A stretch of DNA of 64,000 bases from Allantophomopsis cytisporea (lineage: Eukaryota; Ascomycota; Leotiomycetes; Phacidiales; Phacidiaceae), in NCBI GenBank assembly GCA_024752435.1, contig CP103023.1, positions 124,001 through 188,000 of the forward strand. The letters run 5' to 3'. The translations under genes and the position numbers were made by a program. The notes under the pieces were generated by a model, which saw only the letters and a program-made list of their open reading frames with translations, was not told where the DNA came from and did no database searches. This document shows positions 1 to 12,120 of the stretch, piece after piece; the first letter of the stretch is position 1, and every line of letters starts with the position of its first letter.

Positions 1-3000
1 GCTTTAAGCTTACAATTATGAGCTGTATAGAACAGCCAGACGGAGTACAATTGAAACAACAGGCCATGTGTGCAGTGGTAAGGCATCAAAAGAACTTGGG
101 ATACTGCAAGGATCGAGACCAATTGGTCGGTATTGACAGGGGCGAGGGTTACTTGAACTTCTTCTGTTCCATGTCATGTGCCTAAAGATCAGTTGGACTA
201 AGCCGTCTTATGAGAGTATCAATGCTTTACTCATGATCCCCAGTGCAAAGCATAAATTTTCGACTTAAATGTAGGAGTGTTATTGCCATGAGTCATCCTC
301 GTCCGTTTCCATCGTTTCTGCAGTACCCGGAATCTGACCAGTTTTAAGACGGTTAACAGATAATCGAGAATGTCCCATGATATGATTCTTGGGAAAAGCA
401 ATACAAGGAATAATTACCGTTTACCGGGAAAGACCCTCTCTCCCACACAACAGCAAAGGTATAATCTACTTAAGTTCTATGCCAGCCCAACGGGTGGGAA
501 GCGCGTCTCCAGCAATCCCGACAAGGGCGACATGCCGTCGAAGCACCCATGCATGGGTGCTTCAACTCTCGATTACCAGCTTCCGAAAGCGCAAAATGTC
601 CGTCGGTCGATGCAACAATTCAGCGTCGTTCTGTTTGGAAGAACACTAATTCGGTGTCGGTGGCTGACACGGCTGATGCGGCGGAATTCCAATTGGGACA
701 GCCGGCAAGATAGGCTATTGCTCAGCTTGGTTGGCGTGCATGTAAACTCTGGGTACGGGCGCCTCGCACATCAATAGATTCATTTTTGCCAACGCAAGTA
801 AGAGACTACCATGCCTACATGGTCGGGGGCCAAGGAAGTCTGCAGGATTGAGTGAAATATGCCTTTAAAGGGGGCCCTTCAGCTATGAATCGGTGATTCC
901 GTAGAATTATTTAAGTGGGTTCGGGTGAGAGATGCGAAGCACTGTCAGATCGTCAGGTTTTGAGATAATCTCGGTGTTCTGGCAACCATGAGCTGGAAAT
1001 CGGAGTATGAATGGGATATGAATGGGATATGGCTACGACGATGGGAATTGGACTTGGATATGGGCCGAGAGGGGTGTATGGGCCACTCGTAGATGATACT
1101 TATCGGTGAAAGCATAAGCATTACAAATTGTTTGTATTGCGGATTTTCGCATTGGTGCACAACGAACGCACGTACTTTGTCAAAGCCAAGGATCAATTGA
1201 GAAGATATAGCACTTCAACCTCAAATATCGTGTGCAGAAGCATATCAAATACATATCAACGCTTCAAGATTTATACGCCCAAATGATACATTTTCAACGG
1301 TTGTGTACCATATTACCTCAGGCAGAGAGAATCACCCGTCAAGACTCAACGCTGATTCAATGAGTAAGTCGAGTACCTTAGCCTTTATCTGATCATAGTT
1401 CACCAGAAGTGTAAAGAAACTTCCATCTAGCCAGCCACTACCGACAATAATGGACCCTCTTCTCAGCCAGACTATCCACATTGACATCAACCATAAACAA
1501 GCTCGCTCGCTCATTGAGGTTGGTCTATCGTCCCAAGATCGCTCTATGCCTGCTGTACTATGTACAGAGCTCTCCCTGAAGAAATAGCCACATGGCACTA
1601 ACCCAATATATCATGCTCCAAGAATAAAACACCAAACTATTTAAACACCAAACACATTGAACACTATTCATTCGTCGTCGAACTGGTCGGCTTTCCAAAA
1701 GTACGTACCCCCTTTGGCCTTATAACGATAATCTCCTGGTTTTCGAATGCATTATCCATGCTCTATTGAATTTGAGATGAAGTGAGTTCTACGTAAGTCG
1801 TCTTCATGCCGCGTCTCGAGTTCAAACCGATGCTGTATTCTCCAATCCAACGGATTGAAGAGAGCATTCAGCAGTCATTCCCTTTTTTCCCATAATCTTC
1901 CGCAACGTGTTCCAGTACCCACTTTACAACCCTTGCATGAGTAATGGGAAGCCCAGTGTCAAGATCGATACGTAAGCTGCACATGATTCCTGATCTCGGA
2001 GTGCGGCTCAAGACTAACCTCGATAGCACAGCTCCGAAGCAGTCCAACCATATACCAAGCACTGAATGTTCTTCAAACCGTTCCAGCTGTGCACTACTTT
2101 ACCTTACCTGCCCCACCTCGCTCAAAAGGAGATGTTACTTCTAGAGCATTAGCCCGACTCGTATCCTCCCAGCCTGATATGATGCAAACCTAAGGAGTTT
2201 GACTCCTCCAATACACCCAGCTACTCATGTCATGTCAACTGACACAGCTGCTCTCCCTCAAGTGTCTGCTTGAAGTCTGAAGTCCAAGTAAGACCTTTTT
2301 CCGACTATTCATAGGCATTAGCGCAAGCAAGATGCGGAGACACACCTGTGGTTCCTGTCTATTCCAACTTGTCCAACCCCTCTCAGGCCATTCGATCTAT
2401 CTTAGGGATGTGGTATCCATCTCTCAACTCGGTAGAGTCGGGGAACTACCGGAGCTGAAAGCTGACTGGAAGCAAGTGAAGCGATACTCCGCTCCCACAA
2501 GTTGTTGCTGAGACTCCGCAGTCGACAAGGAACTTCGTTCAACAAGGACCCCCTGTCAACACATCCCTTCTCAACCTCCCCTACTCCCTGGCTCTTTCCC
2601 CACACTTGAACCAGTCATGGTGAACACGTTCGGCTATAGATCTCACATCAGAAGATATCACGGCTGGGTTCGCGGCCCAAACCTCGACGCTTCTCTTGAT
2701 CGGTGCTGCAATTGCTTTCAGCTCTTGTAGCTCGACGCTTCTATAAAGACCGTACCAACCAAGAGTGTCTAGATCAGTCTCGAATCTTCGACTGATGTTT
2801 CTTCCGCCGCCTCGCTTGCGTTGAGTCATGGCTAGATGCAGAACATTACGGGTTTAGACTCCAGCCGCTCGAAGGACATGTGCGTTGACATGTCTCTGTC
2901 AGGCATGGCTGCAGCGGAGATCCCATGGGTTCTCCCATTCACGTGTTCCATCAACGACTTCCGAGTTCTGAATGACAGGCTAGTAGACCACAACTCCGCT

Positions 3001-3917
3001 CTGGCCTGATTAAGGAGTCCAGGCCTCGGACTCGCCGTCTGCACGGATGCGAAATCTTGAATTTTGGTTGGAGTTGGCGTAATAAGGGTTAAGGAGTGCT
3101 GCTGTGAGTTTTATTTGTCCTTGTCGTCACTGTTGAATTAAAGAGGCTGTGCTTGAGATAAGTGGAACACCTGCGAATACGAGAGATGTTGGCTGTCGAC
3201 AATGCCTTCTGTCTGCGTGAAGACATGGCTCATATAGATTGCCATTCACCCAAAGAGTCAAAGATGAAGAAGGTATCATCTTTGATGTTTAACGCATTAT
3301 CTTTTGTTATCTGTGAGCACTCGTCATCCGTAACGAATGCCTCCTACTCAAATAAAGATATATTCCATGTTGCCGTTATCACCTCTCTTGCTCCGTCACT
3401 CTCTGTAATCCCTCTTGATACATCCAGTCGATGCATATAATATAATGATCAGACCTCCATGCTAAAACATGTCTGTGAATTACTGTTCTCGTTACTTTTA
3501 GAAGTAAATGAGAATCCTATTTCAGTGAGAAGTTCAACATGTCCTTTCAAGTGACTATTCAATAACTTTTCACAATTTTATCATAGATATTGCGTAAGAT
3601 TCTTACAATCAGCGAACTTTCATAGACTATCTTAGAGTCAAATTACACAAAAGTCATTCTCTCTAGACATAAAAGTTAAAGGTCCCACTTACTATCATGT
3701 AGAGTATGAAGTCATGTATCCATTTATATTATGATATAAGACTAGCCAATGGAATGTTTCAATAATCTTCCTTCAGAGATATATTTAAGCATGATAAAGC
3801 ATAAGGTACGAAGTCAACTCTTATCGACCCATCTTGCTCCTATCTTACTCCCATACACACCACGCTGTATCTCCCCCTCATGTGACATCCTTCCCAGATA
3901 TACCATCAAGAACAAAC
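1..3917. other. Gene-poor left flank
   Basis: I find no gene here that I can support. Open frames are short (under about 140 codons), overlap on both strands, and show no domain, signal peptide or convincing splice pattern. The most protein-like piece is on the minus strand at 2581-2829. It has a mixed, non-repetitive composition and an ATG, but I do not recognise it and it ends without a plausible continuation. A 24-bp perfect palindrome (540-563) lies in this stretch. It may be a remnant-rich or regulatory spacer, or the edge of an accessory island. Confidence 0.5.
540..563. repeat. 24-bp perfect palindrome
   Basis: The half-site GAAGCACCCATG is followed directly by its exact reverse complement, with no spacer. 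The symmetry stops at the next base on each side (C on the left, A on the right). It lies in non-coding DNA. Confidence 0.8.
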
Positions 3918-4684
3918 TCAACAAGTGCCAATCATAGAGGTCAAAGCAGTCTTCTCATCCGAATTGATAGTGAGGTCATAAATACTCTTGACGTGGATCC
4001 ATGTCTTTCCGTAGGTGCAATAGAAGCTCTCTGTAACAATCAGCCACCGTAAAAACATATTCATAACCAGAATACATAGGCCATCAAGATACGCAAGCTG
4101 ACAGGGACTGGGATTGACTTACTAAGTGGTGGCTTCCAGTCCTCGGGTCCAGAATCACCCTTCGATTCATTCACGTTATCCGTAACAGCCCAAAGCTGTG
4201 GGTTTGTGACATCATTGGCGAAGGCCTCACGCTGCGCAGCGGTCCACGAAGAGGCACCAGACTATTCTCATCAGCATGTACGCACCGCATCACCCCAATT
4301 CTCCCTCGCACTTACCTTCCAAGCGTTACTCAACGGCACAAAGTGATCAATATCCAAATCACTAGCCGCCGTCCACGTAGCTCCATCATACGGACTAACC
4401 CAGGTGCCGCTTTCCGCTGTGCAAGCAGAGTTCACAACAACGTCGGTGCCGTCCCGCTTCAGCACGTACTCGCGCGTGTTGCACGTCCCCTCGATCGTGT
4501 CCCATGTCTTAAACTTGTCGCGCTCGTATCCGTCCTGGCTGCCGGGTGCCTGGACAGTTAGGGCTGCGAGCTCTGTCTTTGCTTTTGCGAGGGTTGGAAT
4601 GCCTGGTGGTGTTCGCTTGGAGTGCGGGAGGACTGCTGCGAGGGCGAGGGGTGGGAGGAGGATGGTGAGGAGTGTGAGCTTCAT
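3918..4684 (-). CDS. Secreted HNH (DUF1524/GmrSD-C-like) nuclease
   Basis: Predicted exons are 4684-4316, 4261-4123 and 4030-3918, with phases matching, giving about 206 residues. Residues 1-17 form a signal peptide (MKLTLLTILLPPLALAA), and a Lys-Arg pair at 23-24 suits Kex2-type processing. The core motif DIDHFVPLSNAW (about residues 111-122) carries the Asp-His of an HNH/beta-beta-alpha-metal nuclease. Exon 2 supplies the expected downstream part: Asn-Pro-x-Leu, then an Asn near Lys-Gly-Asp, and Pro-x-x-Trp. Four cysteines (68, 88 and two near the C terminus) probably form disulfides, which fits export. These features match fungal secreted DUF1524 proteins, thought to degrade extracellular nucleic acid. 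The substrate is inferred. A TATA-like TATAAGG lies at about 4774-4780, 90 bp before the ATG. Its neighbours are unrelated. Confidence 0.88.
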
Positions 4685-4773
4685 AGTAGCGATTGTGGGA
4701 ATCGGGAGGTAGACTGGGTTTAGTGGCGGTGGTGAGATCGCTGGAGGGAGATGAGATGAGGGTATTCAAAAGC

Positions 4774-4780
4774 CTTATAT
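4774..4780 (-). promoter_or_regulatory. TATA-like element of the secreted nuclease gene
   Basis: TATAAGG on the minus strand, about 90 bp upstream of the start codon at 4684. The position suits a fungal core promoter. Called by position and sequence only. Confidence 0.35.
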
Positions 4781-6361
4781 CGTTTTTGGATAATTATCAT
4801 GTTGCTATCTTTGACTTCTCCGTCGTAAGTCCGATAAGAACGTGTCGCTTCATTGACGATGATTACTCCTCTCTTGTTATCACCCTCCACTTGGAATGCT
4901 CGGAATGTTAATCACCGCTGTATGAGGCAAGAGATGACACCCTTCCAATTCATTCGCTCATCAGCATCCATGAAACCCTACTTTAAGCTTACCTGCGTCC
5001 ACTTGTCCTTACCGCCTTGCAGTATCTGGGGCAGTCCACCACCTGGGACCCATACTTTAATCCCGATAAGGTTGATGCATAATCCCCATATGCTTGCCAG
5101 GCACATACGATGTGCATTTGCATTGGAAGGTTCATCCACTGGCCTCCCGAGTTTAACTCATGTCGGCACTCGCTCTGCTTCTTGGCACTTTAAGATTTCT
5201 TATCACTTGCCCAATTAGGAATTTGTGATAAAACGGTCGCCGGCGAGGACCGTTGTATCCAAATTTGGTAGACTGTAGGTATCACCCAATGAGTCGCTAT
5301 ATGAGTGCTATCGTTGATGGCTGAGATTGACTGTGACAGAGATTGCGATTTGTCTGGTGATGGATAAGTGAAGGAAGGATGAATGCAGGGCGAGGCGATA
5401 AGAAGAATAGTGAACACACAAAACCAGTGCTGCTATGGTTTCTTTAAAATTTATTGTAAAGAATACGATCTTAATATACATGATTGTTTTATCATTATTC
5501 TACAATTCTTATATCCTATCTTGGGTAGCTGCATCACGTTGTAGATACATAGTGCTTGTTTGGACAAAGATGAAGTCTAAGGTAATCTAGGTAGTCAGTC
5601 CCGCAGATACGAGGAGATTAAGGTAGATAAAGTGCCAAGCGTTCCTGCCGGCATGTATCATTCATTCATTCCATTCATTCACTTCGTTCAAGTTGGCATA
5701 TGTTCAAGACATTGAAATCTCAGATGAGCGGTCCATAACGATGACTTGTGCAGGTGAATTGCCTATGCATACGATCAGTTAAATCGCACATAATACCCAA
5801 TTCATTTTGTAAGATCCTTTGACTATTTACTCACCATAATACTTTTTTTTTACTACTATTTTCAACTTAAGCAATTATAACATTCCACTTACGGTATGTC
5901 ATTTTGAGTGGATATTGTCCGTCGTTACAGAAATAACCCATTTTCACAAGAATTTACAAGTCATACCAAATACGCGGATTGTAATGGTACTTCACTGGTA
6001 AAGCAGATACCACAGCCTTTCCAATCCTGTAAATTTCGACTTTTATAAGGTAAAATGACCACATATCTGGGAGAGAGAGCCAGCTATTTCATACCAAATC
6101 TCTGTTCAACTTACTCGAACTGTGTTCTTTTAGATTCAAATAAGGACTTAGAGTTGTAAGTTGCACGTGATATCGTGTTCGCTGCACGCGTCATTCGCGA
6201 ACCTCGGAACATAGAGGGCGCGATGATCTCTGCACAATGTCAACATCAACAATAGCAACCACAACATCAAAGAATTGCATGGATTGCTTGACCTGAATTA
6301 CATTGTAGCTTCCAATAGCAGACTGGGCCCAGCCTTATATGCTCTATCTTCATCCTCCACA
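4781..6361. other. Intergenic spacer, AT-rich in its second half
   Basis: Nothing coding is recognisable. There is a short ATTC-rich run near 5660-5690. From about 5450 to 6160 the base composition is clearly AT-rich. The last 150 bp or so serve as the EME1 upstream region. Confidence 0.5.
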
Positions 6362-8511
6362 ATGCCAATCGAAGTAATCGACCTTCTCTCAAGCCCAGAT
6401 ATAACGCCCTCAAATCCTTCTCCCCGCACAACTACAAATACCGCCCAACGCACCCAAGCCCCTATACCGGAAATTAAATCCAAAGCTCACACCGGGTTCC
6501 TCGATATCGACGACCTGTCCGACGATGATCTCCCACCACTGCCCAAACCCCACTCGGTATTACCACCAACAAACTCCAAACCAGCCACTGCAACATCGTT
6601 GACGAAGACCACATCTGACTTTCTCTTCCTCTCCGATGATTTCGACTCAACAATCGATTTCTCACAGTCCTATGACCTGCCCCCACCAGCGTCAGCAAGA
6701 AATGCGACCTCCAGCGCAAGCAATTCGAGGCAGGAGCCCCTCGTAATTGCCAACATAAATTCCTTGCCTGCTAAGCGTACGGCGCAGCGTGGGCTATTGA
6801 GGAGTGCGAGTAATGCAGAGAGTAGAAACACCGTGAATGGAGGTGGCGCGAAGGCTGCAGGACTGAAGCGGGCAAGGACTACTGTTGGTGTTCCTGATGA
6901 TCCGATATTCATGAGTTCGATTGATGTGGTCGATCAAATTCGGGAGACTGCTACGAGGAGAATGAGAGGCCATGGAGTTGGGGCTGGGATGGGGAGTGAT
7001 CCGGTTGCTAGTTCGCCTATTGGGGGGAGGAATGCGAGGGCGAGTGGGGGTTTAGCAACAGGAATGGGAAGAGGCACAGAACAGAGAAGGATAGCGGATG
7101 ATATCAGTAGTGATCCATTTGCGAGCTCGCCTATTGTTGAGAAGAGGTTTGTGTCGAAGGCAAGTGATATATCTGGGAAGGGGAAGGGCAAAGAAGTGGA
7201 GTCGACGATGATGGATCTTACAGCGGATTCCTCCGACCTGGATCTTCCAGACTTCAACACAATCGTCTCTACGCAGTCACAGCTCCCGAGAAAACGAATC
7301 GAGCCGATAAAGAGAACATCATCAGTGTCAGGTGCGGCTATGAAGGATTACCAAGCTGACAAGAAAAAGAGAGCCAAGGAGATCGAGAAAGCGGACAAGG
7401 CTGCAGAGAAAGAGGCTGAGAAAGAAAGAAAGCGGGTTGCCAAAGAAGAGAAGGCTAGAGAGAAGGCGAGGGAGCAGCAGTTGAGTAAGGTCAATACACT
7501 TAGGACAGACAAAAAGGTCAGTACGCCGGAGATGATAGTTGATTTGCCTATTGGGCTAGAGTCAAGATTATCAAACCAAGTGAGGGGATTTCTGGAAGCT
7601 CTGGACGTTCAGGTTACAGAATGGGATAGCAAGGTTAAAAATGTGGTCAGGTGGAGGAGGAAAGTCATTGCGAAGTACAATGAAAACAAGAGTTATTGGG
7701 AACCGTGTGCACCGCATGTCAAGGCCGAAGAGCATGTTTTGGTTGTGATTACTGCACAGGAGTTTGTAGACATGGCTGCTGCGGACGAAGGGAATGATCT
7801 AGACGCACATGCATTGAGGTTGAAAGCTCAGTTCGGGGATCATGTCATCTACCTCATTGAGGGACTTATGCCGTGGATGAGAAAGAATCGAAATATACGT
7901 AACAAGCAATACACAGACGCTGTCAGAAGGACTATGGAGGCAGAATCTTCACAAGCAAAGGGCAAAGGGAAGAAGAAGGCGGCGGAATATGTGGATGAGG
8001 ATGCTATCGAAGACGCTCTACTCAAATTACAAGTTTTGAATGGCGCGCTCATTCACCATACCAATGCCCTTGTCGAGACGGCTGAATGGATCGTAGCTTT
8101 CACGCAGCACATATCTACCATTCCGTACCGGTAAAACTGCCCCTTCCACCACTTATTCGAATTCTTATATACTGATAATTCCCCAGTAAAGAGAAAATGA
8201 TCCTTGACACAAACTTCTGCATGGAAACAGGCCAAGTGAAGACAGGCGAAGACGCTTTCGACACCTACATCAAAATGCTACAGGAAATTGTGCGCATTAC
8301 GTCGCCTATTGCCTATGGTATTGCGGCTGAATACCCCAATGTGCAGAGCCTCGTCAAAGGATTGCGGGAGAACGGGCCTGAGTGCCTGAAGGGCTGCCGG
8401 AAGGCCATGAATAAGGATGGAGGTTTTAGTGATCGCGAAATTGGCGTCGCTGTCAGCAAGAGGGTATATAAGATCTTCCTGGGAAGAGACTGGACCAGTG
8501 AGGACATTTAG
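6362..8511 (+). CDS. EME1: Crossover-junction endonuclease subunit EME1
   Basis: Exons 6362-8130 and 8187-8511 give about 697 residues. The first ATG of the frame is at 6362 (MPIEVIDLLSSPD), followed by acidic SUMO-interaction-like and PCNA-like low-complexity sequence typical of EME1/Mms4 N termini. A Lys/Glu-rich helix precedes the ERCC4-like nuclease fold, which begins near MIVDLPIGLESRL and continues to QHISTIPYR. Exon 2 encodes the C-terminal helix-hairpin-helix part (ITSPIAYGIAAEYPN, REIGVAVSKRVYKIFLGRD). The catalytic ERK motif of MUS81/XPF is absent, as expected for the regulatory partner. The protein pairs with MUS81 to cut branched DNA such as stalled forks and nicked Holliday junctions in the nucleus. 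The short intron ends in CCCCAG. Confidence 0.9.
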
Positions 8512-9515
8512 GTGGGATAATGGGAGTTAGGGCCGGAGTGTATTGATACCCTGTGTGATTTATATTCTGTTGCCATAGATGGTTTGGATGAGAGTAATGA
8601 TCGATCTTTGGTTGTACAATGACGGTCTGGTGCGACCTCGTGATTGATATCGATTGGTTTTTACACCCAGACTGCTTGCTGTAGCTGCAGGTCATCTTCG
8701 AGCACCATTGTAAGCCGCTGTGGTACACATCTCAATTGTCTTGATGATTCTGGTGTCAGAAAGTCGATGAGTGGATGTGCCTTACATATTAGCCAAACTG
8801 TATCATATATCTTAGGTAAAATAAGTTTTCTGTACATCCATATCAATTAACGTTGTACGACACGACACCAATATTTTTTTGTCAGCCCTAAGATACGCTC
8901 ACGCAAATGGCAACAATATTGTCTCTCTAGTCCCATCTGTATAAATTAGCAGCCGCAGAAAGCTGAAGCCTATCCACAATTCTCATCACAACTCCCGAAT
9001 CTCACTCCCGTGATACCGAATCCAGCCTCGACTCTCGTATCCCACATTCCATGCCACTCGGCTACTTTCTGACATAGCATTCTCGCACACATTCCCGCGC
9101 CTTCTTCGCACGCCTCCACGTTTCAATCATGAGATGCATCTGTTTGCAGACGGCTGGCCAGACTGAAGTGTAGATTCTACTGCCATTGGGTGGGCGAATC
9201 GGATGACGTGAGGCTCTCCAGCTTACTTTACTTGCCGACATCATTGGCGTACCTGAAAATGTGCGGTGCGGCGCGGTGCGGCGCTGTGCACTTTCTCTCG
9301 ATCGTCGCTGGGTCTAGCTCCTTCGTGTGTTTGGACCATCCTTCGGACGATATTTGGATACATAAATAAGACGCAGGGACGTCATGGCTTCATCTGAGCT
9401 TCGAAAGTCGTCGAAATCTTGCTTTCTTAAAATCACAGATACCCTCCAGATAAGAAGCTCTCCTTGATAACATTGTATTGTATACCTTCTTTGTTGGTTG
9501 AATCGATCTATCAAG
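8512..9515. other. Intergenic spacer
   Basis: Contains the EME1 3' region and, near 9265-9290, a short GC-rich run built of GTGCGGTGCGGC-like units. No gene is supported. A TATA-like stretch (CATAAATAAG) near 9360 precedes the hydrophobin-like gene. Confidence 0.45.
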
Positions 9516-9952
9516 ATGAAGTTTATCATCAGTGTCCCTATCCTCCTTGCCTCGGCAGCTACAGTCGCCTCTTTCGCCTGCACAGACAAATATTACCCAT
9601 ATCCGGGCTGCTGCTCGAACTTCTCGACAATATTACCGAATTATTGTATTGATCGTAAGTGCTTTCTTTCATATACGGATTTCTCCTTGAGGGCTCTATG
9701 AGTACCCCAATCCTTCAAGAATAATGTTATTCACATAAGTAGGTGTGCCGGCCTCCAATCTCGTTATCAACCGCTTTGGCCCAGAGCCGCTCTTTATATG
9801 CCGGAACTCAAGTCGCTCGGTAGGAGCATGTTGTGAGCATGATGTAAGTTCTTTGGAATGGATAGGTGAATGGAGAGTTGAACTAATAAACGTAGGATAG
9901 GAATAGTACGAATTGTTTGCCATTCGCTGTTGCGGATGCGAATAGCTCTTAA
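9516..9952 (+). CDS. Small secreted eight-cysteine protein, hydrophobin-like (class II-like spacing)
   Basis: Exons 9516-9654, 9743-9843 and 9896-9952 encode about 98 residues, and phases match at both introns. The protein starts with a signal peptide (MKFIISVPILLASAATVAS). The mature part has eight cysteines in the order C-CC-C-C-CC-C with spacings 9, 10, 21, 9 and 9. This is the hydrophobin arrangement, and the spacing is nearest to class II (roughly 9-10, 11, 16, 8-9, 10-11). The loop between the third and fourth cysteine groups is longer than usual. If it is a hydrophobin, it would self-assemble at air-water or hydrophobic surfaces on hyphae or spores. An alternative is an effector-like cysteine-rich protein that shares the pattern by chance. 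The cysteine pattern is seen directly. The function is inferred from the family. Confidence 0.7.
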
Positions 9953-10395
9953 AGGGTGAAAGCTTGGTTCGTGAGATGGTGCTCAGAGTTGCGTTTGGAG
10001 AGAAGCTTTCTACTTCTTGGCCATGGTCTTGAACTAAATGAGGACTTCTATGCTCCTCTTCTTTTAGAGTCTTTAGTTATATTCTTTACCAGAAGGTCTT
10101 TAATTCATGTTCCTATTCACTACAATGCAGATTCAAACATCAATTCGTATCTCTGTTCGTTCAAGCTCACTTAGATGAGCATCTAGAGGGTTCTGAGACT
10201 CTCCGTAGTACTTCTGCTCATCAAATTGACACCTAGACTGCCTTGTGCTTTTTAATCGTACAAACAGAGCCTTACAAAAATCCTAGCCAAATCAACCTTC
10301 CTTCCTTTTACTCGTAAATCAAAACCTCCCTTCTCTATATCTCGCCCTGTTCATCCACTACCTCATTTCCTAACATCCTCCACATTTGACTTAGT

Positions 10396-12120
10396 CTACT
10401 TTGACTTAGACTTCGACTTCGATTTCGACTTTGATTTCTTTGATTTCTTTGATCTCTTTGATCTCTTTGACTTCGATTTCGACTTCGAATTTTTATCAGT
10501 CACCGTCATCTCGTTCATATCCTCAGTTACTTCTGCCATCGAATCAGCCGACTTCTCGACCTCTGAAGAAGGCGAAGTCAAGGCTAAAGACTGACGAGCC
10601 AGTAGCCTTGACTTCGCCTTCTTCAAAGTCTCCATCAAGCTTTTCGCATCCTTCAGCGTCGCAATCACAATTTCCAAACTTTCGGTATTCGTCTGTTCTT
10701 CCTCCGCCTCTTCTTCGACCGTGACTGACTTCCATCGCTTAACAGCGTTCCAACCTTCCATCAATGTGTTTTTGAGTTGGGCGTGCGCAGCATCGAAACT
10801 CTCCAACACCATATCTGGCATATCTGGGGGATCATTGACGTCTGTCTCTTCGTTCTCCGCCTCTTCTTCGATTGTGGCTAACTTCAAATCTTTTACAGTG
10901 TTCCATCCTTGCTTCAACGTGTCTTTGAACTTTGCATGCGTAGCATCGAAGCTCGCCAACACCATTTCTGGAGAATCTCGAACATCTTCTGACGATTCTC
11001 GTGCCTTCTCCGTCTTATCGTCATTAAAGTACTCACTCAGGAAGGTGAACAGCTGAGCACGCGCCAAAGGCGGGAATCCATAGAAGTCTGACTTTGGTAC
11101 CTTGGAAACACGTGCTGGTAAATGATTTTTGTCATCCTCGATAACATCAGCATCAGTCTTCAGACGAATCTCTCTGTACTCCTCAGGTCGAAGACTACTT
11201 GACCACACGCATGGCGGCTTTTTGACACCTACAATTCGGCAAGCATTAGCGAACAAAAAACCGAGTTTCACCTCTTCCGTGATCTGGTAATACGAAACGC
11301 CATGGCCCAAGAGTGTGAGTATATTAATGCTCCAGTACCTCTTCGTTCGCGCAAGGATCGTCGAGTTGTACGGAACCTTCTTAAACAAGGTCACAGATTT
11401 CACCTGCTTGAAGTTCTTCAAAATCTTTCCTGGCGCCATGCCTTCCCAGATCTCATCCATTGCAAGACATATGTGTTGTGCGTCGAGGAAGTTATCCCAT
11501 GAATACTTCCAGCAGAAGACTTGGTCACGCTTCAAATCGATATAAACGCCCTCACGGAGCGTATACACCATCAAACCAAAATGTCTTGCCTCTCTGTTTA
11601 CATGCAAGATCGTTGGAACCGGATTTACAAACCTCTCTCTCGGGCTGAAATGGTGTCGTCTAGGCGCTGGCATCGCAAAAGCCCAGATCAATCTCCGAAT
11701 CTTCTTGTCGAGCTCGCGGAAGCGTGGGAATGTCTTCGCAACGCAGGAAGAGTTGTCCGGAGAATTTGCATTCACGAATGGTGCTACTTTGAGTCCTGTC
11801 AATGGTAGATGACTCCAGTTGCTCTCGAATTGGGCACTTGACAGCAAGTATGTATCCTTCGAACGGAGCTTTTGCTCTTGTCTAGCATGTGCATCTGGGT
11901 TCTTGATAGCTTCAAAGTAGGGTATGTCAAAGATCTGGCGGCCTCTGATGCCTGCGCGGATAAGTGGGCGTAGGAGTTTGCAGTGGATCTTGAGATTACC
12001 TGTGGGTGTCAGATTGGCATCATATCTTGATTGAATAGATACATTCTACTTACTTCGGAGTCTTCGCCTTGCTATCTTTCTCCAAGGTATCAGGAAGGGC
12101 TTCCACTTTGGTACTGCCAT
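10396..12120 (-). CDS. 2EXR-domain protein with internal repeat and Ser/Lys tail
   Basis: Exons 12120-12054 and 11999-10396 give about 556 residues. The short first exon supplies the only suitable ATG (MAVPKWKPFLIPW). The large exon is open well before its first internal methionine. The 2EXR signature starts near residue 113 (FPRFRELDKKIRRLIWAFA) and includes ILHVNREARHFGL. Function is unknown for this large, mostly plant-associated fungal family. Downstream, residues of about 367-407 and 419-459 are a tandem duplication (PEMVLASFDATHAKFK versus PDMVLESFDAAHAQLK). Each copy ends in an acidic run. The C terminus is a run of Ser-Lys and Lys-Arg dipeptides, likely disordered and possibly nuclear-targeting. 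It lies tail-on to the hydrophobin-like gene (convergent). Confidence 0.8.
10690..10968 (-). repeat. Tandem in-frame duplication inside the 2EXR gene
   Basis: Two units of about 41 codons (10846-10968 and 10690-10812) encode clearly related peptides sharing the pattern MVLxSFDAxHAxxKxTLxxGWNxVK followed by a Glu-rich stretch. Confidence 0.75.

Noticed and set aside
370..777. 135-codon plus-strand frame at the left edge
   Set aside because: It overlaps another frame of equal quality, lacks any domain, and has no signal peptide or splice continuation. Treated as chance.
1007..1040. Tandem GAATGGGATAT words
   Set aside because: Two imperfect copies only. Too short to be a meaningful satellite or element.
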